DNA of 44,742 nt. Source: Acidimicrobiia bacterium (GTDB taxonomy: Bacteria > Actinomycetota > Acidimicrobiia > Acidimicrobiales > CAIXPF01). The notes under the pieces are model-generated. The model ran no database searches and was not told the origin of the DNA. It saw only the letters and a list, made by a program, of their open reading frames with translations. The first letter of the stretch is position 1. Each line of letters starts with the position of its first letter. Both the position numbers and the translations under genes were made by a program. The DNA is taken from positions 1-44,742 of the forward strand of contig CANJRG010000026.1 of NCBI GenBank assembly GCA_947476745.1, read 5' to 3'. Positions 41,001 through 44,742 of the stretch are shown here, one piece after another.

Positions 41001-41570
41001 CATGGTCACCGCCGTGGCGGCGAGGGCTCCGTAGGTCGCCACCAGCGAGCCGTCGGAGATCCGCACGACGGTGCCGTTGACGGCCTTCAGGTCGGAGACC
41101 GGGATCGACGGGTTGAGCGAGTTGGCGGCCCAGATCAGCTTCTGGCGGGCGGTTGCGCCCACGTTGCGCAGATAGTCGTGGTAGCCGCGCACCGAGTTGC
41201 TGCCACCGGTGCTCTGCGAGGTACCGAGCGTGGTGCCGTTGGTGGGCCGGTTCAGCTGCGGGTCGTAGCCACCGAGCAGCAGCCGCACGCTCGACCAGTC
41301 GACCATCAGTTCCTCGGCGAGGATCTGGGCCAGACCGGTGCTCGCACCCTGGCCCATCTCGGCGCCCGGGTAGGTCAACGTCACCGTCTCGTCGGCGCCG
41401 ATGGTGACGTAGACGCCGAGGCTGCCCCCGGCGGTCGCCACGGCTGCGGCGGCGTTGGTCCACGACAGCCCGGGCACCAGTTCCACGCCGACGACGAGGG
41501 CACCACCGGCACCCAGCATCGACTTGAGGAAGCCACGACGGCTGACGGCCTTGTTCGTCCCGGCGCTCAC
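38088..41570 (-). CDS. Tat-exported molybdenum hydroxylase large subunit (IorB-like) fused to five IPT/TIG domains
   Basis: 1160 aa from a GTG overlapping the small-subunit stop. Tat motif SRRGFLK (10-16), then a hydrophobic stretch. Residues about 40-745 are the molybdopterin-binding large subunit of the isoquinoline 1-oxidoreductase/aldehyde dehydrogenase type: PGAEMGQGASTGLAQILAEE, GGSNSVRGYHDYLR, LAHATMEPMNATV, YLGGGNGRRLQVDF and the active-site GVGEPGLPPIAPAIANAI. It should hydroxylate an aromatic or aldehyde substrate outside the cytoplasm using water, with electrons leaving through the small subunit. Residues 747-1160 are five IPT/TIG beta-sandwich repeats, each opening SFTPxSGxxGTxVTIxG. 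Known members end near residue 740. The IPT arm may bind cell wall or polymer. Confidence 0.9.
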   Translation of the reverse strand: MSAGTNKAVSRRGFLKSMLGAGGALVVGVELVPGLSWTNAAAAVATAGGSLGVYVTIGADETVTLTYPGAEMGQGASTGLAQILAEELMVDWSSVRLLLGGYDPQLNRPTNGTTLGTSQSTGGSNSVRGYHDYLRNVGATARQKLIWAANSLNPSIPVSDLKAVNGTVVRISDGSLVATYGALAATAVTMTPNDVAWVQPPYRIIGQSVPRLDLPSKVNGSAVYGIDIRLPGMLYASVKQAPKVGQTVGTIGAAPSGVLAVVPVPAASRPVVSGALPPIGGVGVVTNSTTWGAIQAARSIAVTWVDEAYTANLDTALMKTRAAGLMSSGTAVTASPKVGDADAALVAAPANQRYSGTYSVPYLAHATMEPMNATVLVTDASCEIWAPTQVQTKAAEAAALVTGLPLSAIKVNTTYLGGGNGRRLQVDFIIQAVAIAKAMKGTPIKTVWSREDDFTHDYFRPASLTKIDAAVDGSGAITAIKARVVCPSSKYQTGTLTSGTVDSSAVDGLVNALYNFPNKTVEWVLDTIEVPLGSWRSVGNSQNCFFLESLLDEVAIGTNQDPIALRRSLLNSGTPTHLRALAVLNALVTASNWNTAPVSGRARGMAMSMSFGDTIVGEVAEVSGSVASGFKVHNVTVVIDCGLAVNPGMVKAQIESAVDQGLAAAMWQGQTFVTGTPQKRNFDTYRMARLREAPAINTVIIDSGAKLGGVGEPGLPPIAPAIANAIARLTGIRARNLPLSTMPVPPVISSFTPSSGPVGTVVTLTGTGFTGATAVTFNGVAATSFTVASATQLVATVPAGATTGKIAVTTADGTGTSANSYSVTTGIPLPFLASFTPASGPAGTLVTINGSNLTGTTAVKFNGATAAFTVVSATQLTATVPAGATTGKISVTNPGGTTTTTASFTVGLNPLAPTVSGFSPTSGAVGSTVTITGSKFTGTTAVRFNGVAATVFTVVSDTQVMATVPVGATSGKISVTNASGTGTSSSSYTVTVPVPTVSSFTPTSGPIGTVVTINGTNFVGVTAVKFNGKTATSFTVVSATQITATVPTGTTTGKVSVTNSGGTGTSSASFTVTSGSTAGAPTISSFTPSSGRAGTSVTLTGTNFTGTTSVKFNGTAATFTVVSSTKITTTVPAGAPKGSISVTNPYGTATSRDAYDTGIG
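38091..39332 (-). repeat. Five tandem IPT/TIG-encoding repeats (about 246-258 bp each)
   Basis: The 3' third of the large-subunit gene consists of five diverged copies encoding 79-86 residues each. They share SFTPxSG, TAVxFNG, FTVVSxTQ, TVPxGxTTGKISVTN and SSxSYTV, showing tandem duplication within the gene. Confidence 0.88.
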
Positions 41571-42028
41571 AGCATGCCTGCCGCACGCTTGATGCCGAGC
41601 CGCACTCGCGCATAGGTCCCACAGGCGCAGATGTTGTTGATCGCCGAGTCGATCTGGGCGTCGGTCGGCTTCGGGGTGCTCGCCAGCAACGCGGTCGCCG
41701 CCATGAGCATGCCGGACTGGCAGTAGCCGCACTGCGGCACCTGCTCGGTGATCCAGGCCTGCTGCAGCTTGTTGCTGAGATCCGGCGAGAGACCCTCGAT
41801 GGTGGTGATGCTCCGGCCTGCGACTTCCGACAGGTCGACGTCGCAGGCCTTCTCGAGCTGCCCGTTGATCAGCACGCTGCACGCCCGGCACTGCTCGATG
41901 CCGCAGCCGTACTTCGTGCCGGTCAGACCGAGCCGGTCACGCAGCACCCACAGGAGAGGCTCCCCCGAGTCCGCACTGACCGTTCTCTGCTGACCGTTCA
42001 CCGTCAGCGAGACATTGACGTTCGCCAC
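41567..42028 (-). CDS. (2Fe-2S)-binding small subunit of the molybdenum hydroxylase (IorA-like)
   Basis: 153 aa from GTG 42028, which has a strong AGGAGG ribosome binding site 4 to 6 bases upstream. The plant-type ferredoxin cluster is CGIEQCRAC (C42, C47, C50) with C62. The second, alpha-helical cluster is CGYCQSG (C100, C103) and CACGTY (C134, C136). This is the standard small subunit that passes electrons from the Mo site. No signal peptide of its own, so it is probably folded with the large subunit and exported by the large subunit's Tat signal. Stop and next start overlap (GTGA). No cytochrome electron acceptor gene is adjacent. Confidence 0.92.
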   Translation of the reverse strand: MANVNVSLTVNGQQRTVSADSGEPLLWVLRDRLGLTGTKYGCGIEQCRACSVLINGQLEKACDVDLSEVAGRSITTIEGLSPDLSNKLQQAWITEQVPQCGYCQSGMLMAATALLASTPKPTDAQIDSAINNICACGTYARVRLGIKRAAGML

Positions 42029-42087
42029 CGGTCCTCCTTGTTTCTTGACGAACACGTAAGCCCACGCCGGTGCTCCGACGCCGAGGA

Positions 42088-42105
42088 TATACCGCACGGG
42101 GTATA
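42088..42105. promoter_or_regulatory. Palindromic operator candidate TATACC-N6-GGTATA
   Basis: An 18-bp palindrome in the 417-bp divergent spacer 42029-42445, 60 bp upstream of the small-subunit start and AT-rich against the GC-rich background. It is placed to bind a TetR- or MarR-type dimer, though no regulator gene is adjacent. TAATCT at 42298-42303 could be a -10 box for the monooxygenase gene. Nothing else is recognisable in the spacer. Confidence 0.45.
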
Positions 42106-42445
42106 CCGACTCGGGACGGCTCCGACCCGGAGCCATGACGACCAGGACTATGCGGCACCTCCGGCATCGGGTTCAAGGGCCGTTGTACCCGATCCGCCCG
42201 AGCACCCCGCTCCGCCGCCACGACGACCGCAACGGACACCCGGGCAAGGAACTGACCACCTCGTCAGGTTTTCGTGCCCGGGCCCGGCGGGACGCGGTAA
42301 TCTGGCCGGGCGTGCAGGCGGCCGGCCGGCTCCGCACGCGTCGTCAGGGGACGGAATCGGTGGTGCTCAGGCATGGTGCCGGGCGCGACCGATCCAACAG
42401 CCGGCTCCCGCAACCCAGCGAGCCAGAGAGAGCAGAGAACCAAGC

Positions 42446-44302
42446 ATGTCGATCACCATTGACCCGGAAACCGGGCTCAAGGTCTTCAACACCCGGGCCG
42501 CCAAGGCCACGGAGAAGATCCAGGGCAAGGGCTACTCGATCACCACCGACGAGGCGCTGAAGACCCTGCCGGAGCAGCCGGCCGGTGCGGTGTTCAACGC
42601 CGAGGAGCAGGCCAAGTACCGCGCCTTCAAGGAAGCCCGCCGCGGCGCAGCCGACTATATGTCGATGGAAGGCGAGTTCTCGCGCTACCTGCATGACGTC
42701 TACTCGACCGACCCGGTCGAGCGTGAGGCCCTCACCGACGAGTGCGAGATCCTGGTTGTCGGTGCCGGGTTCGCCGGTCTGCTGCTGTGGTACAAGCTCT
42801 CCAAGGCGGGCTTCAACGACGTGCGCTTCTGCGAGAAGGGTGGCGACGTCGGCGGCACCTGGTATTGGAATCGCTACCCGGGCATCGCCTGCGACGTGGA
42901 GTCCTACTCCTACTTCCCGCTGCTCGAGGAGATGGAGTACTTCCCGACGATGAAGTTCGCGTCGGGCTTCGAGATCTACGAGTACTGCCAGAAGATGGCC
43001 GAGAAGTTCCGCTTCTACGACCACTGTCTGTTCCACACCACGGTGCAGAAGACCACCTGGGACGAAGAGTCCGCCCGCTGGACGGTGTTCACCGACCGCG
43101 GCGATGCCATTCGCTCCCAGTTCGTGATCCTGGCCAACGGCATCCTCACCACCCCGAAGCTCGCCCGCATCAAGGGCATGGAGACCTTCAAGGGTGAGTC
43201 GTTCCACACCTCACGCTGGGACTACAACGTCAGCCTCGAGGGCAAGCGCGTCGGCATCATCGGCACCGGCGCCACCGCGGTACAGGTCATCCCCGAGATC
43301 GCCAAAATCGTCGACCACCTCTACGTCTTCCAACGCACGCCGTCGACCATCGACGTGCGTGACCAGCGGTCCACCACCGTCGAGGAGATCGAGACCTGGA
43401 AGCACGAGCCGGGCTGGGCCCTCGCCCGCCGGGCCCGCTTCAACCGCATCTCCGAGGGTCGTACCGCCATCAAGGCCAACGACGACTATCTGTCGGGCAA
43501 GGTGGAGAGCTTCAAGGAGCGTAAGGAGCACGCCGGCCAGATCTCTCGCGAGGAGCTGGTGCAGAAGCAGCTCGACACCAACTTCCGGATCATGGAGCAG
43601 ATCCGGTCCCGCGTCGACGCCATCGTCACCAACCCCAAGACCGCCGAGTCGCTCAAGCCGTACTACCCCTACGGCTGCAAGCGACCGACGTTCCACGACG
43701 AGTTCCTGCCCACCTTCAACCGGCCCAACGTGACCCTGGTGGACACCGCCCCGCTCGGCGTCACCGAGATCAACGAGCGCGGCGTGGTGCACAACGGCAC
43801 CACCTACGAGATCGACGTGCTCATCTACGCCACCGGCTTCCAGTGGATGGCCACCTCGACGTTCAACATGATCGAGGGTCGCAACGGCCGGACGCTGAGC
43901 CAGAAGTGGCAGTCGGAGGGCACCCGCACGTTCCTCGGTCTGCACAGCGAGGGCTTCCCGAACCTGTTCATCGTGACCGGCCCGCAGGGCGGCGGCGGCA
44001 GCTTCAACTTCACCGACGCCATCGATGATCACGGCAACTACATCGTGTGGATGCTGCAGACCATGCGCGAGAAGGGCGCGAACGTCGTCGACGTGAAGAA
44101 GGAGCCGGAGGAGGAGTACTCGGCCCACTGCCGTGACGCCGACATCGCCACCGCTCCGCTGCGTGATTGCCTCACGTACTACAACGGCTATGGCGACGCC
44201 GAGCCCGGCAGCCTCGCCTACTACGGCGGCCGCGGCTGGTCGCGGTACCTGCGCCAGGCGCAGGAGACCCTCGAGCCGTACGTGTTCGCCAGCACCAGCT
44301 GA
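42446..44302 (+). CDS. Flavin-containing monooxygenase, Baeyer-Villiger type
   Basis: 618 aa. An N-terminal extension of about 100 residues (TRAAKATEKIQGKGYSITTD) precedes the FAD Rossmann motif GAGFAG (106-111). GGDVGGTWYWNRYPGIACD is the usual second segment. The fingerprint FKGESFHTSRWDYN (248-261) fits FxGxxxHxxxW(D/P) of Baeyer-Villiger monooxygenases, followed by the NADPH motif GTGATA (273-278). TNPKTAESLKPYYPYGCKRP and YATGFQWM complete the family pattern. It oxygenates a ketone to an ester or lactone with NADPH and O2. The substrate is unknown; long members often act on cyclic or steroid ketones. A purine-rich AGAGAGAGCAGAG stretch lies before ATG 42446. A strong terminator follows. 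Confidence 0.91.
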   Translation: MSITIDPETGLKVFNTRAAKATEKIQGKGYSITTDEALKTLPEQPAGAVFNAEEQAKYRAFKEARRGAADYMSMEGEFSRYLHDVYSTDPVEREALTDECEILVVGAGFAGLLLWYKLSKAGFNDVRFCEKGGDVGGTWYWNRYPGIACDVESYSYFPLLEEMEYFPTMKFASGFEIYEYCQKMAEKFRFYDHCLFHTTVQKTTWDEESARWTVFTDRGDAIRSQFVILANGILTTPKLARIKGMETFKGESFHTSRWDYNVSLEGKRVGIIGTGATAVQVIPEIAKIVDHLYVFQRTPSTIDVRDQRSTTVEEIETWKHEPGWALARRARFNRISEGRTAIKANDDYLSGKVESFKERKEHAGQISREELVQKQLDTNFRIMEQIRSRVDAIVTNPKTAESLKPYYPYGCKRPTFHDEFLPTFNRPNVTLVDTAPLGVTEINERGVVHNGTTYEIDVLIYATGFQWMATSTFNMIEGRNGRTLSQKWQSEGTRTFLGLHSEGFPNLFIVTGPQGGGGSFNFTDAIDDHGNYIVWMLQTMREKGANVVDVKKEPEEEYSAHCRDADIATAPLRDCLTYYNGYGDAEPGSLAYYGGRGWSRYLRQAQETLEPYVFASTS

Positions 44303-44321
44303 ACGCGTCTCGTTGCGTTGA

Positions 44322-44376
44322 CGAACCCCGGTCGGGCGTTGCGGTGCACCCACCGCAACGCCCCAGCCGGGGTTCG
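44322..44376 (+). terminator. Strong two-stem terminator after the monooxygenase gene
   Basis: Outer stem CGAACCCCGG (44322-44331) with CCGGGGTTCG (44367-44376). Inner stem GGGCGTTGCGGTG (44334-44346) with CACCGCAACGCCC (44351-44363), 4-nt loop. Together 23 paired bases, 20 bp after the stop at 44302. Confidence 0.8.
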
Positions 44377-44460
44377 CCGCGTCCCGGTGCCCTACAAGGC
44401 ACGCCGATCTTCGAATCGCAACCGGCGCCAAGGGCACCGGGCCGAAACGTTTCGTCTCGG

Positions 44461-44509
44461 GGTGGGCGCGGAGGGACTCGAACCCCCGGCATCTGCCTTG
44501 TAAGGGCAT
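44461..44509 (-). tRNA. 3' half of a tRNA-Val (UAC); putative attachment site
   Basis: Read on the minus strand: anticodon loop CTTACAA (anticodon UAC) between ATGCC and GGCAG, a 5-nt variable loop, T-arm GGGGG-TTCGAGT-CCCTC, acceptor strand CGCGCCC and discriminator A. The 26 bases that should form the acceptor 5' strand and D-arm do not pair (no GGGCGCG, no D-loop), so the 5' half is absent. A tRNA 3' half alone is what tyrosine-recombinase elements leave at the end opposite the intact tRNA; the element would then extend to the right. Confidence 0.65.
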
Positions 44510-44742
44510 TCCGGGCATGACGCCTGAGCAGCTCGATTTCGCGTGTCACCTTGTCAAAGGCACTTTCTTCGTGCCCCTCGCTACCCGCTGATAACCGCCG
44601 ACACCGCTCCACAAGGTCACGTCGAGGTCACAAGTCGGCATGGCAGCTCGGCGGCAGCCGGGTCACACGCAGCTGCCGCGGTGATCGGCGCCGTATCCGA
44701 CATCAGCGGACCTCGCCTCGAGACCTCTTGCCGACGCCCGTC
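44510..44742. other. Right-end sequence without recognisable gene
   Basis: No credible coding frame is seen. GGTCAC occurs at 44615-44620, 44626-44631 and 44661-44666, possibly recombinase arm sites if an integrated element starts here; this is speculative. Confidence 0.3.

Noticed and set aside
38061-41615. A 1184-codon open frame on the plus strand opposite the molybdenum hydroxylase gene
   Set aside because: It is Arg/Gly/His-rich with no domain and is the GC-bias shadow of a gene whose motifs are unambiguous on the minus strand.
44461-44540. A complete tRNA gene at the right end
   Set aside because: The bases where the acceptor 5' strand and D-arm should be do not pair with the intact 3' half.

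Overview
This is a GC-rich actinobacterial chromosome segment. Three features point there: a mycothiol S-conjugate amidase (Mca), a luciferase-like F420-type oxidoreductase, and a large share of genes that look leaderless, with a TANNNT -10 box ending 5 to 9 bases before the ATG or GTG. The mix of CaiB/BaiF CoA-transferases, acyl-CoA dehydrogenase, a Baeyer-Villiger-type monooxygenase and a molybdenum hydroxylase suggests an aerobic heterotroph of the Acidimicrobiia type. That placement is inference, because no rRNA is present.

Layout. 1-3558: end of an unseen gene; a leftward operon (zinc-ribbon coiled-coil protein, membrane protein, histidine phosphatase); a rightward Gfo/Idh/MocA oxidoreductase that lacks its EKP lysine; a gene-free hairpin-rich stretch; a 57-aa membrane peptide. 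3660-9651: secreted HELGH metallopeptidase, M20 peptidase, SUV3-like helicase with a C-terminal zinc ribbon, and an acetyl-CoA hydrolase-type CoA-transferase whose leader holds a triplicated Shine-Dalgarno unit. 9670-15658: Mca, a double-domain CaiB/BaiF protein, RpiA, an MBL hydrolase and a cobalamin-binding-type protein. 15682-21742: transport and membrane block (MFS exporter and CPA2 antiporter leftward; two unknown membrane proteins and a K+ channel rightward in overlapping frames; a SHOCT protein). 21882-27721: DUF2252, LapA-like, UlaG-like MBL, F420-type LLM, a DUF3445 gene frameshifted at a C13 tract, a decayed CaiB/BaiF pseudogene and a CYTH-like protein. 27810-31525: acyl-CoA dehydrogenase and a secreted FN3/beta-helix protein.

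31592-36341 looks like one functional module: ApbE flavin transferase, PepSY membrane protein and DUF2271 lipoprotein, next to a divergent OmpR-type two-component system. The shared 145-bp spacer holds two palindromes. This suggests a regulated extracytoplasmic flavin/redox system.

36385-44302 holds another CaiB/BaiF transferase, a small lipoprotein, and a Tat-exported two-subunit molybdenum hydroxylase (IorA/IorB-like). Its large subunit carries five C-terminal IPT/TIG domains, the most unusual protein architecture here. It is divergent from a class-B-like flavin monooxygenase, with a TATACC-N6-GGTATA palindrome between them. The right end carries a strong terminator and the 3' half of a tRNA-Val gene without its 5' half, the usual footprint of site-specific integration, so an integrated element may begin there.
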